From JAHRAW01 sp965226545 (lineage in GTDB: Bacteria > Pseudomonadota > Gammaproteobacteria > Arenicellales > Poriferihabitantaceae), in contig OZ245364.1 of NCBI GenBank assembly GCA_965226545.1, forward strand, positions 1,364,001 through 1,428,000: a stretch of DNA of 64,000 nt, given 5' to 3'. Under the pieces are notes generated by a model. The model was not told where the DNA came from. It was given only the letters and a program-made list of their open reading frames with translations, and did no database searches. Of the stretch, positions 32,615 through 40,988 are shown in pieces. Every line of letters begins with the position of its first letter. The first letter of the stretch is position 1. The translations under genes were made by a program, and so were the position numbers.

Positions 32615-33403
32615 TTAATTCGCCGCCGCTCGCAATGCCGCGACCACGCCGAGCGGCACCAGCGCGATGCATAATAATAAAATCGCGCCGAGCCATAACA
32701 GCGGCGCATCGCCCGCGCCGCGCGTTGCGCCGACGCCGAAAATCAAAATCGGCGCATACCACGGCAACACCAACACCGCCAACAACACCCCGCCTTGTCG
32801 CGCCGCCAATGTCAACGCCGCGCCCAATGCCGCGAGCAAACTCATCGCCGGCGTGCCGAGCAACAACGCAGCGAGCAATCGCGTCAAGGCATCGGTCGGC
32901 AACTGCAGCATCAATGCAATCAATGGCGCCGTCAACAACAACGGCGCGCCGGCGATGAACCAATGCGCGGCGATTTTTACAAACGCCAACACACTCGGCG
33001 GATGCGGGCTGAGCAATAATTGCTCCAACGCCCCGCATTGCGCATCGCGCGCAAACGCGCGTTCGGCGACCAACAAAGTCGATAACAACGCGCCAACCCA
33101 AATCACCGCCGGCGCAATCCGCGCCAATTCGCCCGGCGCCGGCCCGGCGCCAATCGCAAACAATGATGCAATCAATATAAAAAACGCCGGCGGCTGCAAC
33201 CATTCGCCGCGCAGGCGATAGGCGACGGTGAATTCGCGGCGCAATAACATTAATGCGGCGACGGTTAATGTTGGCGACGACGACGTCGATGGCGACGGTG
33301 TTGCCGCACTGTTAACGTTACTTTTCATTGCGCGGTTAATATTTTCATTGTTGTCACTAGTTATTGCAGTCACTGTTAATGCATCATTATTAATGCAATT
33401 CAC
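32615..33403 (-). CDS. ccmB: haem exporter permease CcmB with extended N terminus
   Basis: This 262-residue ORF contains the six-helix CcmB permease (LLRREFTVAYR, PPSVLAFVKIAAHWF, GTPAMSLLAALGAALTL). Typical CcmB is about 220 residues, starting near LLRREF. If translation starts at GTG 33403, which overlaps the ccmA stop as GTGA, the protein gains about 50 polar Asn/Ser/Thr-rich residues encoded by repeat DNA. ATG 33328 or 33250 would give a shorter, more usual protein. With CcmA and CcmC it forms the ABC-type machine for haem loading of CcmE. Confidence 0.88.
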   Translation of the reverse strand: MNCINNDALTVTAITSDNNENINRAMKSNVNSAATPSPSTSSSPTLTVAALMLLRREFTVAYRLRGEWLQPPAFFILIASLFAIGAGPAPGELARIAPAVIWVGALLSTLLVAERAFARDAQCGALEQLLLSPHPPSVLAFVKIAAHWFIAGAPLLLTAPLIALMLQLPTDALTRLLAALLLGTPAMSLLAALGAALTLAARQGGVLLAVLVLPWYAPILIFGVGATRGAGDAPLLWLGAILLLCIALVPLGVVAALRAAAN

Positions 33404-34029
33404 TCGCCCGCCGCTTGCCTATCCAAATCCAACACCGCACACGCGACATCATCCAACGCCAACGCAATATGGCTGACAAAAATCACCATGCCGCCAACAT
33501 CGATATGCGCGCGCAACAATTGCGTCAACCAATCGCGCGCGGCGGCGTCCAGCGAGGCGGCCGGTTCATCCAACAACCACAAACCGCCGATGCGCATCGA
33601 TAACCGCGCCAACACGATTCGTTGACGTTGCCCGGCTGATAAGGTCGCGCATGGTCGGCGGCAATCGCGCAAGCCGACGCGCGTCAAGGCATCGGGTTGA
33701 TAATCGCAACCCGACAAGGCGCATGCCGCGCGCAAATTTTCTTCGGGGGTGAGGGCGTCGTGCAAGCCGAAGCGATGTCCGCAATAGGTCAGGGCGCGCA
33801 GATAGCGGTCGCGGCATCGCGCAATCGGCGCGCCGTTCCAGCAGACGCGCCCAACCTCCGGCGCGGTTAAGCCGGCGATGATGCGCAACAATGAACTCTT
33901 GCCAACGCCGTTTGCGCCGCGCACCTGCAACATCGCGCCGCCGCGCACCCTACAATCGACGCCTTCGAACAATAACCGCGACGCGCGTTCGCAGGCGATT
34001 GTGTGCAAGGTTATTTCGTTGACGGACAT
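33400..34029 (-). CDS. ccmA: haem exporter ATPase CcmA
   Basis: This 209-residue ABC ATPase has Walker A GANGVGKSS, the signature LSAGQRQR and Walker B LWLLDEPA. The H-loop lies in VIFVSH. It drives release of haem-loaded CcmE from the CcmABCD complex. It is the first ccm gene in transcription order, and its stop codon overlaps the GTG of ccmB. Confidence 0.95.
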   Translation of the reverse strand: MSVNEITLHTIACERASRLLFEGVDCRVRGGAMLQVRGANGVGKSSLLRIIAGLTAPEVGRVCWNGAPIARCRDRYLRALTYCGHRFGLHDALTPEENLRAACALSGCDYQPDALTRVGLRDCRRPCATLSAGQRQRIVLARLSMRIGGLWLLDEPAASLDAAARDWLTQLLRAHIDVGGMVIFVSHIALALDDVACAVLDLDRQAAGE

Positions 34030-34321
34030 TGGCGGGGGCGACGGTGATGGTGAAGTTGACGGTGCATGTAACGATGAATGCGACGATGAATGTGCCGGTG
34101 AAGTTAATGGCGAATGTGACGCTTAATATAACGTTGCACTTTATAACTGCAAATTATCGAAGACAAAGTAACATCGAAAATAAAGTGACAACGAAGTTAA
34201 TATTAAGTTAACGATGATTGGCAAACGCGAACAAGTGCAAGTCGAAGTCGAAGTCCAAGTGCAAGTGCAATTACAAATGCAAGCACAAACACAAGCGCAA
34301 ACATAAATACATTAACCAAGA
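34030..34321. repeat. divergent ccmA/dinB gap with low-complexity repeats
   Basis: Two repeat types fill the gap: GATGAATG(C/T)GACG / GGTGAAGTTAATG (34035-34125) and CAAGT(C/G)GAAGT / CAAGTGCAAATG (34225-34305). Promoters for both genes should lie here, but the repeats hide any convincing hexamer pair. Confidence 0.55.
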
Positions 34322-35512
34322 TTGACCGTGATTTTACACGTTGATATGGATGCGTTTTACGCGTCCGTCGAAGAGCGCGAACAGCCGACGTTGCGCGGCA
34401 AGCCGTTGGTGGTGGGTGGGCGCGCCGATGCGCGCGGCGTGGTGGCGGCGGCGAATTATGCGGCGCGTCGTTATGGCGTCAAAAGCGCGATGCCAACCGC
34501 GCTTGCGGTGCGGCGTTGCCCGCATCTCATCATCATCGCACCGCGCGCGGCGTTGTATGCCGAAGTGTCGGCGCAATTGCGCGACATCTTTAATCGCTAT
34601 ACGCCGGTGATTGAGCCGTTGTCGTTGGACGAGGCGTTTTTGGACCCGCGCGGCAGCGAACGATTGCACGGTGATGCGCTGCAAATCGGCAAGGCGATTA
34701 AACGCGACATTAATAATGAACTGCAATTGATTGCATCGGTCGGCATTGCGCCGAATAAATTTTTGGCGAAGTTGGCAAGCGGCTGGGATAAACCCGACGG
34801 CTTTACCGTGATACAACAAAACGAAGTGCAAACCTTTTTGGATGCATTGCCGGTCGAGCGATTGTGGGGCGTCGGCGCATCGGCACAAGCGCGATTGGCG
34901 GCGTGCGGGGTGCACACGGTGGCGCAGTTGCGCACATTATCGATGCAACAACTCAGCGAAATTTTTGGGCGCAACGGCGAACGCCTGCATCAATTGGCGC
35001 GCGGCATCGACCATCGCGAAGTCATCGCCGAAAGCGAAGCCAAATCGATTTCGCAGGAAACCACTTTCGCATCCGACATCGATGAATTGCGCATCATCGA
35101 ATCGGTTGCATTGGGGTTGACCGAAAGCGTCGGCTATCGCTTGCGTCGCGCCGGCTTGCGCGCGCGCAGTATGCATCTTAAATTGCGCCGCGCGGATTTT
35201 TCGACGATAACCCGCGCGCACAGCATCACAACCGCAACCGATTCGACCGATGCAATCTGGCAAGTCGTCGTTAAGTTAATTCGCAATGAATTAACCACAA
35301 AACGATTTTCATTGCGCTTGATTGGCGTCGGCGTCACCAACTTCGCCGCGCATGACAAGCAAGATGATGCAATGCAAACCGATTTACTCGCCGACAACAC
35401 CCAAAGCCGCCAACACAAACAAGGCAAGGTCGATGCATTGATGGACGAAATTCGCAACCGCTACCCCAACACCGCGATTCAACGCGGCACTGCGCTTAAG
35501 AAGCAAAAGTAA
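34322..35512 (+). CDS. dinB: DNA polymerase IV (Y family)
   Basis: This 396-residue enzyme carries the catalytic carboxylates in LHVDMDAFYASVE and LSLDEAFLDP. It also has the thumb motif VGIAPNKFLAKLAS and helix-hairpin-helix WGVGASAQARLAACG. A little-finger domain follows. It copies across damaged bases with low fidelity. It is longer than E. coli DinB (351) through a polar C terminus. No ATG precedes the HVDMD motif, so the start is TTG at 34322 or GTG at 34328. It is divergent from ccmA. Confidence 0.94.
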   Translation: MTVILHVDMDAFYASVEEREQPTLRGKPLVVGGRADARGVVAAANYAARRYGVKSAMPTALAVRRCPHLIIIAPRAALYAEVSAQLRDIFNRYTPVIEPLSLDEAFLDPRGSERLHGDALQIGKAIKRDINNELQLIASVGIAPNKFLAKLASGWDKPDGFTVIQQNEVQTFLDALPVERLWGVGASAQARLAACGVHTVAQLRTLSMQQLSEIFGRNGERLHQLARGIDHREVIAESEAKSISQETTFASDIDELRIIESVALGLTESVGYRLRRAGLRARSMHLKLRRADFSTITRAHSITTATDSTDAIWQVVVKLIRNELTTKRFSLRLIGVGVTNFAAHDKQDDAMQTDLLADNTQSRQHKQGKVDALMDEIRNRYPNTAIQRGTALKKQK

Positions 35513-35590
35513 AAGTAAACATCAAACGCGAATTAAAGTAACAGTACAAAGTAAAAGTTAAAATAAAAATCACAAAGTCAAAACCAAACG

Positions 35591-36445
35591 CTATGCATCA
35601 TCCAAAGCAAGATTATCAATCAACCGCACCTCATCCACATACCCGGCAATCAACGCGCGCGGTTGTTGCAACGCGCCTTGCGATTCCCAATTCGCCGCAT
35701 CGCGCACGGTTGCATACTCCACCCGCACTTGCGCCGCCGTCAACGGCGCGTACATCAATCGCTCGAGTTGCGCAATGTTGCGCTCGCCGTCGCGCCACGC
35801 GTGTTGCGCCGCGCATAACGCCTGATACAACGCCGTGGCGCGGCGAAGTTGCGCGGCGGTTAATCGCTGATTGCGCGACGATAATGCCAAGCCGTTTTCA
35901 TCGCGCACGGTTGGGCACAGCACAACGTTGACATCGCCCAAGCGGCGCGCCAACTCGGCGACCACCAAACATTGTTGAAAATCCTTCTCGCCAAAATACG
36001 CACTGCATGCGCCGACCGTGCGAAACAATCGTTCGACAATCGCGCACACGCCTTGTAGATGGCCGGGGCGAAATTCGCCTTCCAAACCGTGCGCGGACAG
36101 CCCGGCGGAAGGCAATGCAATGTTGGATAGGTCTCCCGCTTCGGGGAAGAATTGCGCCAAGTTGCCGCCATAAACCATATCGCAGCCGACTGACTCCAGC
36201 ATCTCGAGGTCGCGCGCCGGGTCGCGCGGATAATCGCGCAGGTCGTCTCGATTATTAAACTGCAACGGATTGATAAAGATGCTCGCGCAACATCTCGCAT
36301 TCTCCCGCCGCGCGCGCGCCAACAATGAAAGATGCCCGCGATGCAATGCGCCCATGGTCGGCACATAACCAATATCGAATCCTTGCGCACGTTGCGCCGC
36401 GCACCAACGCGCCGCGCTTTGCGGGTCGGGCAGTGATGCAATCAT
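35591..36445 (-). CDS. panC: pantothenate synthetase
   Basis: This 284-residue enzyme joins pantoate and beta-alanine with ATP in coenzyme A synthesis. It shows VPTMGALHRGH with the HxGH nucleotide site. SIFINPLQFNNRDDL, GEFRPGHLQGV, YFGEKDFQQ and the KMSKS-like SSRNQRL follow. Length is normal. panB and panD are not in the window. It faces dinB tail to tail with a gap of repeat-rich sequence. Confidence 0.95.
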   Translation of the reverse strand: MIASLPDPQSAARWCAAQRAQGFDIGYVPTMGALHRGHLSLLARARRENARCCASIFINPLQFNNRDDLRDYPRDPARDLEMLESVGCDMVYGGNLAQFFPEAGDLSNIALPSAGLSAHGLEGEFRPGHLQGVCAIVERLFRTVGACSAYFGEKDFQQCLVVAELARRLGDVNVVLCPTVRDENGLALSSRNQRLTAAQLRRATALYQALCAAQHAWRDGERNIAQLERLMYAPLTAAQVRVEYATVRDAANWESQGALQQPRALIAGYVDEVRLIDNLALDDA

Positions 36446-36601
36446 TTTAATTTTTAATTTAAGTAAATTAAATTAAATCAGTTAATACATTAACTAATGT
36501 CTATCAAGTTAACAATTGATAAGTGCAAGTGAGAGTCAAAGTAAAAGTAAAAGTAAAAGTAAAAGTACAAATATAAATCCAAACAAAATTACAAACCACC
36601 C
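36446..36601. repeat. AAAGTA repeat between gph and panC
   Basis: After AT-rich TTAATTTAAGTAAATTAA units comes a run of five or more AAAGTA hexamers (about 36536-36570). The same AAAGTNAAA words follow dinB at 35505-35580. The complement of such DNA (TTACTTTTACTTTTAC) also occurs inside gph. Confidence 0.7.
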
Positions 36602-37396
36602 CTACCGTAACCACTGCAACATTTCCGCCGGCGAATCAATCACCGCATCCGCTCCCCATGCATGCGGGTCGACGCCCGGCGGAATATAACCGTAAGCCGC
36701 GGCGATTGTGCGCATGCCGGCGCGTTTGCCGCATTCGATGTCGCGCGCATCATCGCCGACATACACCGCATCAGCGACGCGCACTTGGATAAGTTCGCAG
36801 GCATGCAACAATTGGTCCGGATACGGTTTGCGTCTCGGCAAAGTGTCGCCGCTGATGACGCATGCCATTCGCGCGCGCAGATTCATTTCATCGAGTAACG
36901 GCTCGGTTAAAAACCCCGGCTTGTTGGTGACGATGCCGCAACGTCGTTGGCTGCCATCGATATGCGCAAGCAATTCATCCATGCCCGGAAACAGCCGCGT
37001 ATGTACATTAATGTTTTTGCGATAGGCGGCAAGCAATTCATCATACAACCGCCGTGTATGTTGTTCGTCACTGTCACTGTTAATGTTATTTTTATTTTTA
37101 CTTATACTTTTACTTTTACTGTCACTGTTACTTTCACTGTCACTGTTACTTTCACTGTCACCGTCACTGTCATCGTCGCCATCACCATCGACAACATTAT
37201 CCATCAAACCAAACCCAAGATTAATTAACGCCATCCCGCCTTGCGATACAAACGGACGCACCGCATCGTTCGCCAATGGCGCGCGTCCGTGTGATGCCAG
37301 CACCACATTCAACGCCGCCGCCATGTCCGCGGCGGTGTCCAATAAAGTGCCGTCCAAATCAAACAACACCGCGCCAATCGCATCGCCGTTTAACAT
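36602..37396 (-). CDS. HAD-family phosphatase (phosphoglycolate / MupP type)
   Basis: This 264-residue phosphatase has the catalytic VLFDLDGTLLDT (D13, D15), the TNKPG motif and GDTLPRRKPYPDQLL. YVGDDARDIECGKRAGM completes the HAD set. In pseudomonads the gene next to ubiG encodes MupP, which dephosphorylates N-acetylmuramate 6-phosphate; phosphoglycolate is the other option. A run of about 45 Asp/Ser/Asn/Lys residues (about 65-112) interrupts the cap domain and is encoded by ACTGTCACTGTTACTTTC-type repeats. ATG 37396 fits the family start; ATG 37423 would overlap ubiG. Confidence 0.88.
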   Translation of the reverse strand: MLNGDAIGAVLFDLDGTLLDTAADMAAALNVVLASHGRAPLANDAVRPFVSQGGMALINLGFGLMDNVVDGDGDDDSDGDSESNSDSESNSDSKSKSISKNKNNINSDSDEQHTRRLYDELLAAYRKNINVHTRLFPGMDELLAHIDGSQRRCGIVTNKPGFLTEPLLDEMNLRARMACVISGDTLPRRKPYPDQLLHACELIQVRVADAVYVGDDARDIECGKRAGMRTIAAAYGYIPPGVDPHAWGADAVIDSPAEMLQWLR

Positions 37397-37412
37397 TTTT
37401 GCATCACAACAT

Positions 37413-38165
37413 TCACCGTTCATCCGCGCGGCGGTCTTCATCTGCACGGCAGTAGAAAAAATAATTGACATCCAACCCTTCGCCCAACCAATAGGTTTGC
37501 AACATCGGGTTGTAATGCAAGCCAATCGCCTCGCGCACCGACAACCCAACCGGCGCGCACCAGCGACGCAACTCGCTCGGGCGGATGAGTTTTTCATATT
37601 GATGCGTGCCGCGCGGCACCAAGCCGAGCACATATTCGGCGCCGACTATCGCAAACAAAAATGATTTGGCGTTGCGATTAATCGTCGAAAAATACACCGC
37701 ACCGCCGGGCGCAACCAATTGCGCACACGCGCGCACCACACTCGCCGGCGTCGGCACATGCTCCAACATCTCCAAACAACAAACCACATCCCAACGCGCA
37801 CCGCCGCGCACCTCCTCCGCCAACGCCTCCGCCGTAATGCATCGATAATCAATCTGCACGCCACTTTCCAACGCATGCAATTTCGCCACCTCAATCTGCG
37901 CCGCCCCAACATCAATCCCGGTCACCTCGGCCCCGCGCAACGCCAACGCCTCCGACAACACCCCGCCGCCACACCCGACATCCAACACCCGCCGCCCCGC
38001 CAACTTTGAGCGCTCATCAATAAACCCAACCCGCAACGGATTAATCCGATGCAACGCCGCACACTCGCCTTCCTCATCCCACCACCGCGCCGCCATCCGC
38101 GCGAATTTGTTAATTTCGGCGGCGTCGATGTTGTCGGTGGGGTTGGCTTCGGAATTGGGGTTCAT
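37413..38165 (-). CDS. ubiG: ubiquinone biosynthesis O-methyltransferase UbiG
   Basis: This 250-residue enzyme has the start EINKFARMAARWWDEEGE, the AdoMet motif VLDVGCGGGVLSE and the late motifs FSTINRNAKSFL, VPRGTHQYEKLI and GLHYNPM. It makes two O-methylations of the ubiquinone ring. I chose ATG 38165 because GAGG lies eight bases upstream; ATG 38183 is possible. Downstream lies the phosphatase, as in other gammaproteobacteria. Upstream, where a TRZ/ATZ hydrolase gene is expected, an oppositely oriented restriction operon is found. Confidence 0.95.
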   Translation of the reverse strand: MNPNSEANPTDNIDAAEINKFARMAARWWDEEGECAALHRINPLRVGFIDERSKLAGRRVLDVGCGGGVLSEALALRGAEVTGIDVGAAQIEVAKLHALESGVQIDYRCITAEALAEEVRGGARWDVVCCLEMLEHVPTPASVVRACAQLVAPGGAVYFSTINRNAKSFLFAIVGAEYVLGLVPRGTHQYEKLIRPSELRRWCAPVGLSVREAIGLHYNPMLQTYWLGEGLDVNYFFYCRADEDRRADER

Positions 38166-38279
38166 ACTTGCATCCTCGTTCATATCGCAATACCATACCG
38201 CAATTGCCATTCCAATTGCATTCGAATCGCCACTGTCAATCGACACCGCCAATGCCGCCGTCGGCACGCCGCACATCCA

Positions 38280-40988
38280 ATGTCCAAGAAAGTTAACAAG
38301 ACCCCCGCAAAGAAGCGCAGTACTCGTACTCGTACTCGCGTCGGCGCCGGCGCCGCCAATGCGCGTGATTATCGTCACGCCGACCGTGAGGCGTTGTTGC
38401 GGCCGGAGAGTGGTGCGCAGGGGATGTTTCCGTCCGGCAAGATTAAGTCGGAGAAAACCTATCGTTATGATTCTTCGCTTGCGCCTGAGTTGGCGTATGA
38501 CGAAGACATCACGCGCGGCGAAGCCGAGCGGGCACTCGCCGAGATTCTCGATGCCGATAGTTTGGAGCAGGCAAAAAGTGCGGCGACCACATTAAAAAAA
38601 CTTTCGCGCGCATCGCTTAATTGGGCCGGCAAAGCCGAACGCGAATCGTTTGATGTGCCGACGTTGCCGTTGTTTATTCACGAGCGACTGTCGACGGATG
38701 CGGTGTTGAAAACCTTAAAGCGCAATTTCCGCACGCGCGGCGAGACGCTGGATTTGTTCGGCGAAAGCGACAAGACCGTCGGCGAAAAAATTCGCGGTGC
38801 GTACGAGCATAAAAACGGTTGGCAAAACCGTTTGATTTTGGGCGACTCGTTGCAGGTGATGAATTCGTTGTTGGAATATGAATCGCTTGGACGGCAGGTG
38901 CAGATGGTTTATATGGACCCGCCGTATGGGATTAAGTTTGGCGGTAATTTTCAGCCGTTTGTGCGCAAGCGTGATGTTAAGGACGGCAGCGATGAACACA
39001 TGATGCGCGAGCCGGAGACGGTGAAGGCGTATCGTGATACTTGGACGCTTGGCATCCATTCGTGGTTGACTTACATGCGTGACCGCTTGTTGTTGTCGCG
39101 CAAGTTGTTGACGGATTCGGGGTCGTGCTTTGTGCAGATTTCTGATGCAAACGTGCATTTGTTACGTTGCGTGATGGATGAAGTGTTTGGGCGGGAAAAT
39201 TTTGTTAGTTTGATTACTTTTCGCAAAACCAGTGCGCAAACTGCGTCACTTTTACCATCAGTTGCCGACTACATCGTTTGGTATGCAAAAGATATTTCGC
39301 GAGTTAAGTTTCATCAGTTGTATGAGATTCGTGACTTTGATGCAGACGAGCATTATTCAAGAGTGCAAATGCCGGACGGTAAAATAATACCGTTGGCAAA
39401 AGATAAAGACCGTGTCGGCAAACTCATGCGTATGGACCAACTAGCATCGCAAACCGGCACGGAATCGTCACGACAGCCGTTTGAGTTTGAAGGCAAAAAA
39501 TATACCCCGCCCGGGTCTCGTGGATGGACAACTTCCGAGAAAGGATTGCATCGTCTTGTTGATGCAGGAAGGGTTATCGCGACCGGTGAAAATATCAGTT
39601 ACATAAGATATGCATCTGATTTACCAGTGCGACCAATTGATTCGGTATGGAGTGAAATTTTCGGCGTGCAAAGTCGAGCCGACCCAAAAGTTTATGTGGT
39701 GCAAACTGCAACATCCGTTGTCCAACGTTGCATGTTAATGACAACCAACGCCGGCGACTTGGTGCTTGACCCAACTTGCGGCAGCGGCACGACCGCCGTG
39801 ACCGCCGAACAATGGGGGCGACGTTGGATTACCACCGATGTATCGCGCGTGCCGTTGTCATTGGCAAGGCAACGGTTACTGACGGCCACTTATGCCTACT
39901 ACAAACTCAAAGGCGAATCACCGTCCGCCGGTTTTGTTTATGAACGCAAACAAAATCGTAAAGGCGAAGAAGTCGGCGGCATCGTGCCGCATGTCACGCT
40001 TAAATCCATCGCCAACAACGAACCGTCGGCTGAGGAAGTATTGGTGGACAAACCAGAAAAAGAAAGCGGCACGATGCGAATCACCGGGCCGTTTTGCGTA
40101 GAGGCGGTTATGCCGACGCCGTTATCGCCGGGCGGCGAAGGCGACGCACAAGACAAAGCGCAAGATAATCTCCAAGGCAAAGCCGACGATGTCGAATACA
40201 TTGCGCGAATGGTAAAAATCCTGCAACAATCGCCGGTGTTGCGTTGGCCGGGCAACAAACAAGTGCGGCTGAAAAACACCCGCCGCACCGCAACCTCGCT
40301 CGGCGTACACGCCGAAGCGACCCTCATCGAAGACGGCGCGCAAGAGGAAAAACTCATCGGCATTGCGTTTGGGCCGCAATACGGCGCGATTAGCGAACAC
40401 GCCGTCATCGAAGCCGTCAAAGTGGCAAAAGCGCGCAACCATTCATTGCTGCTGTTCATCGGCTTTGCGATTGAACCGGATGCGCGCGACACCATCAAAC
40501 AAAGCCAACAAGATTTCGAACTGCCGGCGATTGCATTGCACGCCACGCCGGATTTATTCATGGGCGATTTGCTTAAAAACAGCCGCGACAGCCAACTATT
40601 CGCCGCCGTCGGCGACCCCGACATCGACCTCACCAAAACCGACAAAAAATCGGATGGGCACGACCTGTGGCAAGTCAAACTGAACGGCTTGGATAGTTTC
40701 GACCCGGTGACAATGGAACCGCTATCGCTCAAAGGCGACGATGTGCCGTGCTGGATGTTGGACACCGATTACGACGACCAATGCTTCCGCGCCGGTCAAG
40801 TGTTCTTTCCGCGCACCCACGAATGGGACAAAATCCGCAACGCCCTGCGCGGCGAATACGACGACGCCGTATGGGAACGGCTGAGCAGCGACACCAGCGA
40901 ACCCTTCATCGCCGGCAAAAAAATCGCCGTAAAAGTGATTGACGACCGCGGCAATGAATTGATGGCGATTATGCGGGTTGACGGCTGA
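38280..40988 (+). CDS. type III-like adenine DNA methyltransferase (Mod)
   Basis: This 902-residue protein is a beta-class N6-adenine methyltransferase. The catalytic DPPYG (near 213, VYMDPPYGIKFGGNF) comes before the AdoMet site DPTCGSGTT (near 497). A long variable region between them is likely the target recognition domain. The N terminus is basic (KKRSTRTRTR) and the C terminus is a large extra region not needed for catalysis. I chose ATG 38280 because the longer frame overlaps ubiG. Its stop overlaps the next start as TGATG, so the ATPase is translationally coupled. It is the modification subunit of a three-gene restriction operon. Confidence 0.92.
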   Translation: MSKKVNKTPAKKRSTRTRTRVGAGAANARDYRHADREALLRPESGAQGMFPSGKIKSEKTYRYDSSLAPELAYDEDITRGEAERALAEILDADSLEQAKSAATTLKKLSRASLNWAGKAERESFDVPTLPLFIHERLSTDAVLKTLKRNFRTRGETLDLFGESDKTVGEKIRGAYEHKNGWQNRLILGDSLQVMNSLLEYESLGRQVQMVYMDPPYGIKFGGNFQPFVRKRDVKDGSDEHMMREPETVKAYRDTWTLGIHSWLTYMRDRLLLSRKLLTDSGSCFVQISDANVHLLRCVMDEVFGRENFVSLITFRKTSAQTASLLPSVADYIVWYAKDISRVKFHQLYEIRDFDADEHYSRVQMPDGKIIPLAKDKDRVGKLMRMDQLASQTGTESSRQPFEFEGKKYTPPGSRGWTTSEKGLHRLVDAGRVIATGENISYIRYASDLPVRPIDSVWSEIFGVQSRADPKVYVVQTATSVVQRCMLMTTNAGDLVLDPTCGSGTTAVTAEQWGRRWITTDVSRVPLSLARQRLLTATYAYYKLKGESPSAGFVYERKQNRKGEEVGGIVPHVTLKSIANNEPSAEEVLVDKPEKESGTMRITGPFCVEAVMPTPLSPGGEGDAQDKAQDNLQGKADDVEYIARMVKILQQSPVLRWPGNKQVRLKNTRRTATSLGVHAEATLIEDGAQEEKLIGIAFGPQYGAISEHAVIEAVKVAKARNHSLLLFIGFAIEPDARDTIKQSQQDFELPAIALHATPDLFMGDLLKNSRDSQLFAAVGDPDIDLTKTDKKSDGHDLWQVKLNGLDSFDPVTMEPLSLKGDDVPCWMLDTDYDDQCFRAGQVFFPRTHEWDKIRNALRGEYDDAVWERLSSDTSEPFIAGKKIAVKVIDDRGNELMAIMRVDG

